Positions 11,332-24,197 of a stretch of DNA of 64,000 nucleotides are shown piece after piece; position 1 is the stretch's first letter; the number at the start of each line of letters is the position of its first letter. The stretch is from the NCBI GenBank assembly GCA_026008535.1, contig BRKX01000006.1:47728664-47792663 (forward strand). The letters run 5' to 3'. Under the pieces are notes generated by a model, which did no database searches, was not told where the DNA came from, and saw only the letters and a list, made by a program, of their open reading frames with translations. Both the position numbers and the translations under genes were made by a program. Origin of the DNA: Perilla frutescens (Eukaryota; Streptophyta; Magnoliopsida; Lamiales; Lamiaceae).

Positions 11332-12875
11332 TGATAAGTCCATTTATTTCGTGTTTTTATGGGCATTTTGTTCGTTATAAATGTCATTTTCAGTGTGTTT
11401 TGAGTCAAAAAGAACCAGGATGAGGTCATGGGGCATTGCGGAGGTCAAGTATGGCGAAAGGGGCATGCCCGGTTATTCAAGCAAAATCCAAGCTAAATAT
11501 TCAGTCAGAGGCACAGGGGACTTCTTTCAGCACTCATCCTATATTCGGATGGCAGAATGGGCATATCAGAGATGGATGAGGTTGACTGTAAGATGCCGTG
11601 CCCACTTTACTTGTGCAGACTTGACAACAATGGGGCTGGGCTAGGGCAAGTGCGAGAAACCCGAATTTAGTTGGAGGAGAGAGACGAGAAAGATAGCTAC
11701 ATTATCCGAAGAAGATTTGGAGGTGGACTGGACTCTTAGAGGCGTGACAACTAAAAGATAAGCATGATTCCTAAAAAATAGGGATTTGATCGAGATAAGG
11801 CTTATCCAGACAGATCAGGATGGGGCACGCCAGATCCGGAATCCAGTGAAGACCCCAGTTTGTTGGGGAGTCTCTGATTCGAAAATGTAACTATTTAATC
11901 TTCTATTAATTCTGGAAATAAGAAGGCGAAGGGGCAGTCAGAAACATTGCTACGTTTTTAAGTTCTTGTATTTTCATTTCCGTACACTGCTTTGCAGCAA
12001 GAAACAATCCATTGGCCTTAATCCTTTGGGACTTAGGATTATGTTTCAAACTCAACGTTTATATTGATTATTTTTGCGTATTAAATTCAGTAAGTTATCT
12101 TTACAATTATGTTCTTCATTTCTGCAAATTTAATTATGTCTAGCATGCTTGGCTAGACTTTTAATTCTGGTGTTTGAACAACGAAAATGGTTTGAATATA
12201 AATCTGGACTCGTGAGGCCAGAATGTGCATAGTAATGCATGATAGGTTATGTTGATTCTTGTGCCTTGTTCCATGTGAGTGTGTGTCTGAAATGCCCAAT
12301 GTGTCTGATCACTCATTAGGTAAAGAAGACATACCACTATTAATTGAATTGGCGAATCGTGACTGTGTGTAATCAATAGGTTGTTCTGGGCACACGAGGA
12401 ATCGGTAAACACAACAGATCTGGGTTCGTCTAGGATACATTGCTGTCTGTTCACTTACATCTCTTTGGGGAACCATGGGGTGGGTGACTGATTAGGGATT
12501 TAATTGACGAAGAATTGCTTTTAAGTCTATACTGAAAGGATGAATGAGGAGACACGAAGAGGAATCCGGTCTCCATAACTAGTTGATTTATCATGTATGA
12601 AAATCAGTGTGCCCATGATCGAGTTGATATATATTTAAACCAAATTCAAGTTCAAATGCCAGAACCTTTTGTTATTTGATATTTTTCTTTACTTGCCTTT
12701 GTAGAGTTAATTTCCAGTAGTGACAACAAACCAAACCCCCATTTTTATGATTGGTTACTTGAAGATGGAATCACAACAGTTCTCTGTGGGATAGATCCGT
12801 ACTCATTAGCTGGCTACGCTCGTTGTGGGCATAGGAGTTACAAATTTATTTTGAGCATGAAAGGACCGCGTGTCA
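11332..12875 (+). repeat. 5' LTR of the outer Athila element
   Basis: It starts TGATAAGTCC and ends CGTGTCA just before the PBS. Homology to the 3' LTR is clear from about 11427 (partner 35462) to the end. The first ~95 bp do not match the start of the 3' LTR. An apparent 87-codon frame at 11381 is LTR sequence, not a gene. Confidence 0.85.
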
Positions 12876-12878
12876 AAA

Positions 12879-12892
12879 TTGGTGCCGTTGCC
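12879..12892 (+). other. Primer-binding site of the outer Athila element
   Basis: TTGGTGCCGTTGCC lies 3 bases after the LTR end. Athila elements carry a near-identical PBS followed by GGGGA; here the following bases have drifted to TAGGA. Confidence 0.8.
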
Positions 12893-12945
12893 TAGGAGCT
12901 GGTTTCTAGTGATTCTATCTTCCAAAGTTGGTGAGCCTGGAAGTT

Positions 12946-14340
12946 AATGCCCAGGGGCTCTTCAGAGGAGACTTATTGTACGATCCGGAGATAGAGAAGA
13001 CATCGAGGAAAAACAAGGCAGCAACGAAGAGGGCACACCAAGCCGCGAATAGACCTCGTGAGCCCACACCACCAGAAGATTAAGAAGATCAAAGGGACAG
13101 AGGGCACGAGGAGGAAGGATAGTTTAAGAACGGCCACAACATCAACATGGCCGCAAATGGAAATGCCGCAAATGGAAATGCGGATGATAACAGGACTTTA
13201 AGGCAGTTGGTTTTTCCAACCAACATGAATCTACACCCGATGGGCATTACACTCCCAGCTGTGACTCAGAACTAGGATATTCATGCAAATTTCATCCAGA
13301 TCTTGCCGAAGTTCCACGGAATGCCTAGAGAGGATCCACAAAGGCACTTGCAAGATTTTGAGATGGTTTGCCAAACTCAACCATCTGACCATGGACGAGA
13401 AGAGTATGTGCGGTTGGTCTCATTCCCTTTCACCCTTCAGGATGGGGTACGAGACTGACTGTACACACTACCCACTGGCGCTGTGACCACATGGCGACAA
13501 CTTCAGCAGAAGTTTTTGAAGAAATATTCCCAGCATCCAGAGTGCATAAATGAGAAGAAGGATAGGGAGACTGAAGATGGGAACTATCAAAAGTTTCTAT
13601 GACTACTGGGAAAGATTCCAGGCGAGGCTGGCGAAATGCCCACAGCACCAGATTACTGAACACGATTTGATTCAGTATTTTGTTGGAGAATTGAGACCAC
13701 ATGAGAGGACGATCGTGAATGCCTTATGTGGAGGATCTATTTTGAACAAACAGCCTATTGAAGCATTCAGAATTCTCACAGAAATGGCTGAAGACAATCG
13801 AGACTTTGGTGGAGAGGGCATTCGGGTTGTAAGCGAATCAGAAAGGGCACCGGACCAGGACAATAGGATTGATAGATTGTGTGACAAGATCGAAAAAATC
13901 TTGTCTGGTGTAAGCATGACGAAAAAGCCCAGACTTTGTGGAGTATGCAAGAGCATATCTCATTTCACTGATGAATGCCCTACTCTACAAGACGAAGTCG
14001 AAGAAGTGAACGCTGCAGGTGGTCAGAATGGGCATTCCAGAAGATATGATTCCCATTCCCAGACTTATAATCCTTGCTGGAGAGACCATGAAAATTTCAT
14101 ATGGAGAAGGCCAGAGGATGGGCATCTTGCACGCTCATTACCACGACTAGAGGAGAAAAGGAAGCAAAGGCTGGAAGATCTTGTGTTTACCATGGCTGAG
14201 GAGAATGAAAAGTTTAAGCAAGAGACTTGAGCTGGTCTCTCGCATATGAGCAAGCAAATCAATCAGTTAGCTCAAGCCATGCATAAGATGGAGGAGAAAA
14301 ATGGAAAGTTGTCTTCCCAGATTCAGAATCCGAGAGAGTA
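12946..14340 (+). pseudogene. gag: Athila gag remnant
   Basis: This encodes the capsid/nucleocapsid polyprotein that packages element RNA. From an ATG at 12946 the frame soon breaks; the recoverable reading shows a retrotransposon-gag core (HGMPREDPQRHLQDFEMVC, about 13318-13375). It continues in the open frame 13550-14230 with FYDYWERFQARLAKCP and ends with a CX2CX4HX4C zinc knuckle (CGVCKSISHFTDEC, near 13940-13980). In-frame stops (for example TGA near 13450 and at 14228-14230) and at least one frameshift make it non-functional. Several of the stops look like CGA-to-TGA or CAG-to-TAG changes, as expected from cytosine deamination. Confidence 0.85.
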
Positions 14341-14558
14341 GGTAAATGCAGTGGCTCTTAGGAGTGGAAAAGAACTTCTGGAAATGGTCCGACTAGTAGA
14401 AGATGAGAACAATGTGCCCTTGGAGGAAGAAGTGAAAAAAGTTACCACAGAGGACGAGGCACAAGAAGCTGAACAGGAGGATACTGTGCCCATTCCAGAA
14501 GTAAAGTAGTCCGCTAAAGTGCCCACCAATAAAACGGAAGCCTCCCTTTCCAGGGAGA

Positions 14559-15218
14559 TTGACACAAAATAGAAAAGAAGAAGAAACCAAGGAAATGCTA
14601 AAAGTATTCAGCAAAGTGAAAATCAATATTCCACTGATTGAGGCAATCAAACAAGTGCCGCGGTATGCCCGGTTTCTGAAAGAGCTTTGCACCAGAAAGG
14701 TGCGATTCAATGACGATGCAATGTTTATAGTTGGGGAGAATGTATCGGCTGTGATACAGAAAAAATTACCCAAGAAATGTGATGATCCCGGGAGGTTCAT
14801 GATTCCTTGTATCATAGGGAATAAGAAAGTGGAGAAGGCCATGCTGGATTTGGGGGTATCAATCAACGTAATGCCCTTGTCGGTGTTTAAAGATTTAAAG
14901 ATTGGACCTCTGAAGGAAACCCGTGTGGTCATTCAGCTTGCTGACAGGTCTAATGTATACCCAGAAGGCCTCATTGAAGATGTATTGGTCAAGGTGGATG
15001 GGCTTATTTTCCCAGCAGATTTTTATGTGCTTGATATGGGCACATCGACTTCAAATTCTTCAGTGTTATTGCTGGGAAGACCTTTCATGAAGACAGCTCG
15101 GACTAAGATTGATGTGGATAAGGGCACACTAACATGTGAGTTTGATGGGGAAACAGTGACGTTCAACATATTTGAAGCATTAAAGCACCCCCAGATACAG
15201 AGAATTGCAGTTTTGTGA
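14559..15218 (+). pseudogene. Athila aspartic protease region
   Basis: This is a 219-codon open stretch at the gag-pol junction. It carries the Athila-type protease motif LDLGVSINVMPLSVF, in which DLG replaces the DTG/DSG of other retroelements, and the downstream conserved LLLGRPFMKTARTKIDV. Spacing and order match Athila pol. The frame is locally intact but separated from gag and RT by stops and frame changes. Confidence 0.85.
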
Positions 15219-17126
15219 ATACCTTCCATCACCCGAGTCGATCTACTCTATCCATGGTGAGCAATAGAGATCCATTGGAATGGGCATTATGGGATGGACT
15301 GACTGACCAAGATGCCATGGATGAAAACGATGACATCGAGGAAGGAATTATAATGCTATATTCATTGGAAGAAATGCCATACGGCTGTGTAGATTATGGT
15401 GTGCCCATTCGGAGAAATGATGATAAGCTGATGCCTTCTATTATCAAAGCGCCCATGCTGGAATTGAAGGCATTACCAAGGCATTTGAAATATGCCTATT
15501 TAGGGAATGATGAGACTCTCCCTGTAATCATAAGTGCGGGGTTGAATCAAGTTGATGAGGACCGCCTTTTGAGATTGCTGAGGCTGTACAAGGAGGCACT
15601 CGAATGGACTTTGGCAGATATAAAGGGCATTAGCCTAGCGGTTTGCATGCACAAAATTCTATTGAAAGATGATGCAAAGCCCGTTCGTAATCCACAAAGA
15701 AAGCTCAATCCAGTAATGAAGGATGTGGTGCTAAAGGAGATAATTGAGCTATTGGACCAGGGCATTATATACCCTATTTCAGATAGCAAGTGGGTCAGTC
15801 TAATCCATGTTGTGCCCAAGAAGTCGGGCATTCAAGTGGTGAAAAATGAGAAGGGAGAGCTTGTGCCCACACGACTGCAAACTGGCTGGAGAGTTTGCAT
15901 CGACTATCGGAAGCTGAACACGGTCACGCGGAAGGATCATTTCCCACTTTCGTTCATTGACCAGATGCTGGAGAGTCTTTTAGAAAACAAGTTTTTTTGT
16001 TTCTTTGATGGATACTCAGGATACATGCAAATTGTAGTGAGTCAAGAGGACCAGGAGAAAACAACATTCACGTGCCCATTCGGCACATTTGTCTATCGCA
16101 GAATGCCCTTTGGCCTCTGCAATGATCCTGGTACATTTCAGTGATGTATGATGAGCATATTCTCTGAATTGCTCGAGAACTACATTGAAGTATTCATGGA
16201 TGACCTCACGGTATATAGAAGCTTCTTTGCTCGATGTTTAGATAATCTGGAGAAGGTGTATCAGCGTTGTGTGGGCAAATGCCTGGTACTGAACTACGAA
16301 AAATGACATTTTATGGTTAGAGAGGGCATTGTATTAGGCCATGTGATTTCTGAGAGGGGCATTGAGGTTGATAAGGCCAAATTGGACATAATAGGAAAGT
16401 TGCCATATCCCACTTAAGTGGGTGAAGCAAGTGAGAGGATTTCTGGGGCACGCTGGATTTTACAGGAGGTTTATCAAAGATTTTGCAAAAATTGCCCAAC
16501 CTATTACTCGTTTATTGCAACAAGATGTTCCCTTTGAATTCGATTAAGAGTGTAAGAAGACATTCAATTTTCTGAAGAAGCAACTGGTCACGGCACCAGT
16601 CATTCAACCACCAGATTGGGGAATGCCCTTTGAGATTATGTGTGACGCCAGTGGATACACGGTGGGCGTTGTACTAGGTCAGAAGAGAGGAAATGAAAAC
16701 CATATAATTTACTTTGTCTCCAAGACTCTAAATGGGGCACAGTGTAATTACACCACTACTGAAAAGGAGCTATTGGCAGTAGTGTTTGTATTCGAGGAGT
16801 TTCGGTCTTATTTCTTGGGAGTAAAGAGCATTGTCTATACAGATCACGGTGCCCTGAGGCACTTGATGGATAAAAAGGAGATGAAGCCGAGACTAATTAG
16901 GTGGATCCTGCTCTTGCAGAAGTTTGATGTCGAGATAAAGGATGAGAGTGGGGCACAGAACTTGGTAGCCGACCATCTGAGCCGAGTGTTGAATGAAAAA
17001 GGTGATGAGATGCCCATTGCAGATCATTTTCCTGATGAGCATTTGTACTCAGTACGGGGCACACTGGAGCCTTGGTATGCAGATATAGTAATTTTTTTGG
17101 AATCTGGAGAGCTGCCAATTAGGTAT
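15215..17126 (+). pseudogene. pol: Athila reverse transcriptase and RNase H
   Basis: The RT shows WRVCIDYRKLNTVTRKDHFPL, DGYSGYMQI, RRMPFGLCNDPGTFQ and the catalytic FMDD (16193-16204, intact). Breaks are a TGA at 16142-16144 (FQ*CMM), a TGA at 16304-16306 and a frameshift around 16410-16425; the QVRGFLGHAGFYRRF block lies in the next frame. RNase H follows in frame 16623 onward (MCDASGYTVGVVLGQK, then the conserved Glu in TTEKELLAVV and TDH). The reading frame is cut at 17126 by the nested element. Confidence 0.92.
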
Positions 17127-18801
17127 TGGTGCAAGATTTACACTCCACAATGGTTTCAATATTTAGAAAACTCGTGTCATGCCTACAAGTGTATAAGCAT
17201 ATGATTGTAGATATGATGATACGAAGTCGATCCACAAGGAAATGGAATAGAAATTAGACAATGCAAGTACCACGACGATAGATGAGCGAAATATCTAGAC
17301 GATAAATAAGGAGAGGGTATTTTTAACCTAATCACAATACCAAACATGAACAAATGACATAAACACTTAAACAATAATGAATATCAATATAATGAGCACT
17401 CAAGAGACAATAGAAAATAAGGGAGAGTTTTGAAGATGGTAAATAAGGAGAAACTCTAGGACATGGCTACACAATGCTCATATTAATCTACAACAAGGGA
17501 TTACACATACATATAAGCAAAGTTCATAGATAGGAAGACCAAGAATGTAGTAAGAGCATCTCTTGAATATCTCTTAAATTGTGAATGCGACAAGGATGGC
17601 TATCTCTAACTCATTCCAAGGTCGCGCCTACTAAAGGCTCTAAGGGGTCACATTTCCTTCCACATAATGACATTTGACTAAGAAGACAAATACGTAGATT
17701 TGATCCAAGCATGCTTATGATTACGGGATTGACTAGATGCAAGTGATTCATACATGCGATGTTAGTGAGATGGCCAATCAAACAACATCATTCAAGCCCT
17801 AGCATAGATCAAAATCCTGACAAAGCAACAACATATATATATATATATATATCCCAAATCAAAGATCAATATTCACATTGCTTCACCACATCCTAGAGCC
17901 CTAAGGCTCTAGCCAACCATATTCACAATAAAATCAAGATTACAAGAGAGAGAACAAAAATCCATTCTAAATACAAGTTTAAGAAGGGAGAAGAAGTGAT
18001 AAAACCCAATGTAGAACCCTCTTCTTCAATCCTATGGCTTGGATGTTCAAATGTATGGTTGAATCTTCCTCCTTCCTCTTGCGATCTTCAAAGATCCCCA
18101 ATCTTGGTGTTTCTCTAAGTGTATTTCGAGTTCTAGGGGTTATATGTTCTCTTTTGAAAATCCCCACAAATATACATAAGTAGTGGACCAACAATGGAGT
18201 GCCAAAAGTCAAGTTTTGAAATCCGTCAAGGCGAAACGCGACCCCAGGTAATCGTGTTTTGAGATCGGGTTTGGACTGAAGAAAAACATCTCTCTGAAGC
18301 TGTCTGTACGCGACCAAAGGGGTCGCATTTTACGGTCGGGCTGCTCTTTGAATTTGTGGCGCGACCCGACGTGATCGGGTTTTAGGGCCGTGCCTTTCTC
18401 TACTTGTGAAACGTGACCTGAGGTGCTCGCTCTTTGAGGTCACGTTCCAACTGAAGAAAACCCGACCTCTGAAGCTGTCAAAGCACGATCAAAAGGGTCG
18501 CTTTTTGGGGTCGGGCTGCAGGGCGGCTGTGGCGCGACTCCGAGTAGCTCGCGTTTCAGGGTCGCTTTTAGCCTTTTGCTTGTTTTTCTTGTCTTTTCTC
18601 ATCTTTGTGTAAGCGTTGATCGATCAATTCTCAACTTGACTCCTTTTTGCATTTGTTTTACCCAAAAATTCCCTATATTGGTCATATTACACAAAATAAA
18701 AGAAAACACAATATATACAATAATCACAACATATTTACAAGATAACTAAGTTCAAATGCACTCAAAATGAGTGCAAATGAGTGCAATTTATGCACTCATC
18801 A
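17127..18801 (-). repeat. 3' LTR of the nested Athila element
   Basis: On + it starts TGGTGCAAGATT and ends TGCACTCATCA, so in element sense it is TGATGAGTGCA...TTGCACCA. It matches 29529-31191 throughout. It holds an (AT)n tract at 17832-17852 and the CpG-rich GGTCGCG repeat block at 18225-18575. The apparent frames at 17979-18317 and 18406-18612 are LTR sequence. Confidence 0.92.
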
Positions 18802-20360
18802 ACTTCCATAACTTAAATATTTGTTTGTCCTCAAACAAAAACAAGAGTAAAAGAACAAGGTAATTGAGCATATTGGAATCAAGATGGCTTGCTTCTAAAA
18901 TCAAAAGAAAGACAATGCATAGATGATAATGGCAACCCATCATAAACAAGAATATCAAAATCATCATGATACAATTTGTGAAGTTCGAACTCTCTCAAGG
19001 TTCAATAAGCGCTCATTTTTGAGTGTATGAGCTAAAAGTGTATCGCTCATGGTCGAGAGTGCACTTAGAATCCTACCATATGCTCGCAAAGTGACTACAA
19101 CCTCCACTACTTAATGTGTGTTCTTAAACGAGAATCATCAAGGTCTTTTTGGGTTGTAGTGAAGGCTTTTCAGAAAGCTAGGTATATATTTGGCTAAGTG
19201 ACTTCCCAACATTGCCAAATTCATTACCAACCAAGTAGAACAAATCAAGTTCTCTTCTAACCTTATTGCTTCGCAACCCAAATCTCTTTCAGATTTTTTA
19301 AATTTCTTTCAACATTTCTTACTCTCTTGTTTGTGATATACATGTAGAACTATTTTTTTGTTTACTTCATTTTCAATTTTAATCAAGATAATTCACTTCT
19401 TTGTGTTCTTTTTCATCACAAGAGTATTTCATTGTTTTACCTTTTTCCATTCTACAAGATTTCTCAAAAGTTTCATTTGAAAAGTCCACACAAATCTTGC
19501 CAATTATTCCATTCCCAACCCAACAAAATCAATGAAACAATTTCAAGGCTCAAAAGGGCTTGCAAGGGATTTAATTTATATTGGAAGGTAAAGAATTTGG
19601 ATTATCATGAGGTTTAGACAACAAATGGCCTTAAATCATTTTCAAGAGATCAAACACACCAATGTAACCTCAATTAAGTCACAAAACAAGTTCTAGAGAA
19701 AACTAGTGCACTATGAAGACCATTAATCACTCATCAAGGAAAAGATTACACTTGTGTAATCTTTGGATCAAAATCTTTCCCAAGGTAAGTTTTTCCTTCC
19801 CAAATTGTACTTTTGAGACATTAAAGAACTTTATTTACACAATCATGCCATGACATCATGCTTTATATCAAAATTTTGCAAAATTTTTTCAACATAAGCT
19901 CATGCTCATCAAGGATTCAAATTTCATCAATAATTATGCTCTCATAACTCCTATTATTGTTACAAGAACATACACCTATCTAAATCAAAATATCCCCAAT
20001 CCACAATCATAAGGCAATTGAACAAAAACATAGATAAAATATCACATGCTCATGAAGCAAAACGGCATGTGATCTCATTATCCATCAACTACCATCATCC
20101 ATACATTCCAATGAAAACATAAAATCCTAACATAATCCAAAACGTAAATAAAAGTAAAATAAGCATGCTCAACATAACATGATCCAATATCCAAAGCATA
20201 AATAAATAAACAAGTGTTTTGAAATAAAGTGATAAAAATGATAGAAATGAGCAGAAAAGATCCTTGCCAACCACTACTCTCTCCCCCTCCCCCAAACTTA
20301 TTTTGATCTAAGTGAGGAAATAAGTTTGGAGGCAAAAAGGTGCTGGCAAGGTCACTAACA
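18802..20360 (-). other. Non-coding 3' region of the nested Athila element
   Basis: AT-rich sequence between the extra ORF and the 3' LTR. The part next to the LTR reads, on -, GTTTGAGGACAAACAAA, as seen near the 3' end of many Athila/Tat elements. No convincing coding region; the frame at 19432 and those at 20078-20335 are short and compositionally unlike genes. Confidence 0.6.
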
Positions 20361-20364
20361 CTCA

Positions 20365-22121
20365 GTGAGGTGGCGGCTGCTGATAAGGAGACTGGTGTGG
20401 ATGTGGAGACTGATGTGGATACTGCATAGGGGATGAGGATGGCATGAATTGTGAGGGCTAGAATTGCTGGAACTGCTGAGAGGAGGAAGCCATGAATTGG
20501 CCCATCGGCATCTGCTGGAAATGCTGTGAAGAAGATGACGAGGCCATGAACTGTCTAGTCGGGAACTGCTGCATCGACTGGAATGGCGGCTACTGCTGAA
20601 ACTGCTGCTGCGGCTGGTAGGAGTTGTAGGGAGTCATTTGTTGATATTGAGACGGGGTGTAGGGCTGCTGCTGTGACCTTGAGCCGGTGTGCATTCCTCG
20701 AAAGAGTCCAGTTAGGTCTTGTATCTCTAATCGGAACGAGCTATGTTGTCAGAAAGGCCTCTGATCTCACCTCTAAGGCCGATGTACCTCTCATCAATAT
20801 CCACCTGGATGGCATGAAATCGGTCATCCACACTCGTCTGAATCTGACCCATTCGGTTATGCATGTCGCTGCGGATATCATCAAATTGGGTGTACAAATC
20901 CTGTCACAGATGCCCAAACTCATCATGCACCTCAGTCCTCCAATTTTGCATGGTTTCTTCTATTACATCAAAACGGCCAGTTATCTGTTCTTCATTGTAG
21001 CGTCGTCCATATCTGAATGCGGCTGTAGACGAGCCTTCTCCTCCAGTTTCACCTCCATCATCTCATTGGCCCTCAAGGTTGCCTCGAATTCCTCTTGGTT
21101 GCCCAGCTATACCCATAACTTGAATATGGGCAACCGTCTCCATCTTCTAATTTCTCCTCTCGTGCCAATCCGACACATGTGTGAGATCTTGATTTGGCAA
21201 AGAGAATGTTCCTCCAGCTCTCATGTTCAGCATGTATTGATTCAAATTCGAAACCAGCATCTTTACATTCCTCAAGTGATTGAGGTTGATCATCCTCAAC
21301 CCCCGTGTTTCCAACTCTCTTTCTAGGTCGACATCGAAATAATAGGCTATTGGAGTGATCAATCCTCTAAGGCAAATGTATCCACTGTCGAGGTGGGATT
21401 GTCGAAACATCTGATTAATTAGGAAGACACCAAAGTTCAAGTGCTTTCCATTCAACATTGCCCACAAAGCAAACAACTCATTCGTCCTCAGCCCACTGTT
21501 GTCTCTTCTTGCCCAAACGGTGTTGGTAAGGATTCGGTGTAGGTATCGAAAGACCGGGTTGGGCATAGCGGATACCTTGGCCACACTAGAGCTGTACTTC
21601 TCCATCTCCATCTCTGTGAGGCATAAAAGGTGGTAGGTCTCGTCTTGGTTGAATTCTCGGGGCTCATGGTAAATGCCCTCTTGCGTGGCCCCAAAAATCT
21701 CGTTCAACTCATCCACTGTGAGCTCGCGGTCTTGGTTTCCAAGCCGGAAAGTGCATCAAACCGGCCTCTTCTTGTCTGTCCTCTTCATTTCAAAGGTGCT
21801 CATCACCTCCTTTACTAGACGGGGATACGTCAAACAATCCCGCTCAAGAGCTTGGAGTCAACCAATGTGGTCCAAGAGTTGCCACACCTCAGTTTTAATA
21901 CCAAGAGCTTCGCATGTTGCCTCATGCATAAACTTTGTGGTGGCAATGTTCACATTAAAGAGCCAATTCCAATTCTCTATGTGGTCCTCGTCATGGAAGA
22001 TGACCCCATATCTCATTGGATGGCTCGCCGGCAAGTCCTTATCCCGCCCCTCGTCTTCGACCTTGATCTCAAGGTCGGACTCAACATGTGTCCTCTTAGA
22101 AGACCTCCTTTTTCTTGGCAT
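20365..22121 (-). pseudogene. Extra ORF after pol in the nested Athila element (Athila ORF-1/env-position protein)
   Basis: On - it starts at 22121 with a basic, nuclear-localisation-like MPRKRRSSKR. It continues with NWNWLFNVNIATTKFMHEA, then a domain holding DELNEIFGATQEGIY and LRTNELFALWAMLNGK (to about 21147). A coiled-coil-like stretch follows, and then a Gln/Ser-rich tail with repeated QFMASSS units (about 20365-20690). The N-terminal and central blocks are in one frame but separated by TGA stops near 21856 and 21767. Athila elements carry such a protein of unknown function after integrase; the outer element has its counterpart at 32900-34782. An envelope role is a historical suggestion that this sequence does not show. 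Confidence 0.75.
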
Positions 22122-22130
22122 TTATGTGTG

Positions 22131-24190
22131 AGATTGGTACCTACAAAAATCCAACAAAGTTTAGGGCATATGAGTATAATTAATCATCAGTTTATCAAAG
22201 ATAATGGGGTTTTAGACATATGACAAAATCCAACACAATCCCACTTTTATCTTTGTTAAACAATTATAAATCTTGTATTAAAACAAATTCATATATGCAC
22301 GGCCAATCTTTCCCAACAACCAATTCTCATCACATAAGAACAAAAATGAACTACAACTTTATCATAACAAAATAGGCCTAAAGCCAAGTATGACAATATC
22401 ACAAGCAATTCAAGATAAAATTGTACTTCAAATTCAAAGCATTTATAACATTTGAGACAAGGCTATGGTTCTAAATAGATGTGACAAATTCAAATTCAAA
22501 TGCTCATAACAACATGCTCCATGCATTACAATGCTTATTCAAAATAATATAGGGGCTTCCAACACATATGACAATGTCAAAAACACAAAGCCCCCCCCTC
22601 AAAACATTTGTATATCAACAATATCTCATTCTCATAGATTAGCTAGAACTAATAAAGAGATGAAAATGCAACTATATCATCATTAAGTAAGGCAAATTGG
22701 GCCACAATTTAGCATATCAAACTTCATTTGCATAATTTATTCTCAACAATTATTCTATGCCAACCTAAATTATTGCATTTGAGTTACAAATGGCCTAAAG
22801 TTCATGCATTGTTGACATTATAACTATCTAAAACAAAAATGGACAAGAACAAGCAAATAATATTAACATTTGAAGTTCACTATGCTCTTTGCCTAAATTT
22901 ATGGAAAATCTCAAAGTAAGACCACCAAAATTCAATAAATTCCACCAAAATTCAACAAATTGATTCCACCCATATCAAACCCATGCCCTAAATTGTATAA
23001 ATCTTCAATTATAAGCATAATGTGCACATGTTTATGGCAATTTTCGTTCATTGGATACCCAGGGCATGAAACTTTATAAAATCCCCAATTTTCATAGATA
23101 TGAACAATTAAACCTCAATATCAACATGTATATGGATAATGTATGTAGATTAATGGAAGAATTTAGAGATTTACCTTGAACCTTGATGGAAGAGATGAAT
23201 TTTCGAGTGTGTTCGAGAGAGAGAGTGTGGGTATGAGTGTAAAATAAAGTGTGTGTGTGAAATGGAGAGAAAAGAGATAAAAACCCGTCTGCAGTGGGGG
23301 AAGTGCGAGCCGGGTTGAGCTTTGAAGTAGCGTTTTGGTGATACTGAGAAGCTTGACCCCAGTTGATCGGGCTTTGGGGTCGTGTTCTATCTTCATAAAA
23401 TAGTGTCTCTGAAGCCCCTACATCGCGACAAAAAGAGTCGCGTGAACGGGTCGCGTTTCCACCGGATTGTGAAGTGCGACTCAAGGTGATCGCGTTTTCA
23501 TGTCGCGTTTCCGATGAAGAAAACTCTGCCTCTGAAGCTCTGTACAGCGCGACACCGGAGTCGCGTGATAGCGTCGCATTTCCCTTTATTTTTGAAACGC
23601 AACCTGTGTTACTCTCGTTTTCTAGTCACTTTCTTCCGTTCTTTATTTTCAAGCCCATTTTTGGGCTCCTTTTCAACACTTATTCAATCCCACCCTCATA
23701 CCATTTCCTACAACAGTACTACTCCTACAAAACAACACATAATCATCATCAATTCCTCCAAAAAATGCTCTATTAAAACACTAATTTAACTTAGACAATA
23801 AATCATAAAATCTACAAAACAAAAGGAAACTTACATCAACAAAAACTTAAGGAAAACCATTGGGTTGCCTCCCAGTCAGCGCTTAATTTAACGTCGTGAG
23901 CTCGATAGGATATAGTCTTCAAAGATTTTTCAAATGGAAGACAAACACTCCGGCTTGCTCCTCTGCATTGTAGAATTTCTTCACACGTTGCCCATTGACA
24001 ATGAATAGGCTCCCATCTTTGGCTTGCAACTCCACCACTCTACTCTCGAAGATCTTTGAGATGAAGTAAGGACCTCCTCATTTTGTTTTGAGTTTCACGG
24101 AAAACAACTTCAATCTCGAGTTGAAAAGCAATACGGCATCTCTGGGTGCAAGTTCTTTCTTCCTCAAGAACTTGTCGTGATGGAGTTTGG
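22131..24190 (-). other. Spacer between integrase and the extra ORF (nested Athila)
   Basis: AT-rich, without coding signal. At 23220-23275 there is GA/GT-rich simple sequence, and at 23290-23640 a CpG-rich block of GGTCGCG modules resembling that of the element's own LTRs. On - this block lies about 560 bases past the integrase stop, upstream of the extra ORF. Confidence 0.6.
23290..23640 (-). repeat. Internal copy of the LTR-type GGTCGCG repeat block
   Basis: Modules around GCGACTCAAGGTGATCGCG, GGGTCGCGTTTCC and CCTCTGAAGCTCTGTA repeat here. They resemble, without being identical to, the blocks at 18225-18575, 30630-30975 and 1990-2265. The placement inside an internal domain is unusual for an LTR-type sequence. 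Confidence 0.65.
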
Positions 24191-24197
24191 TCCTCAT

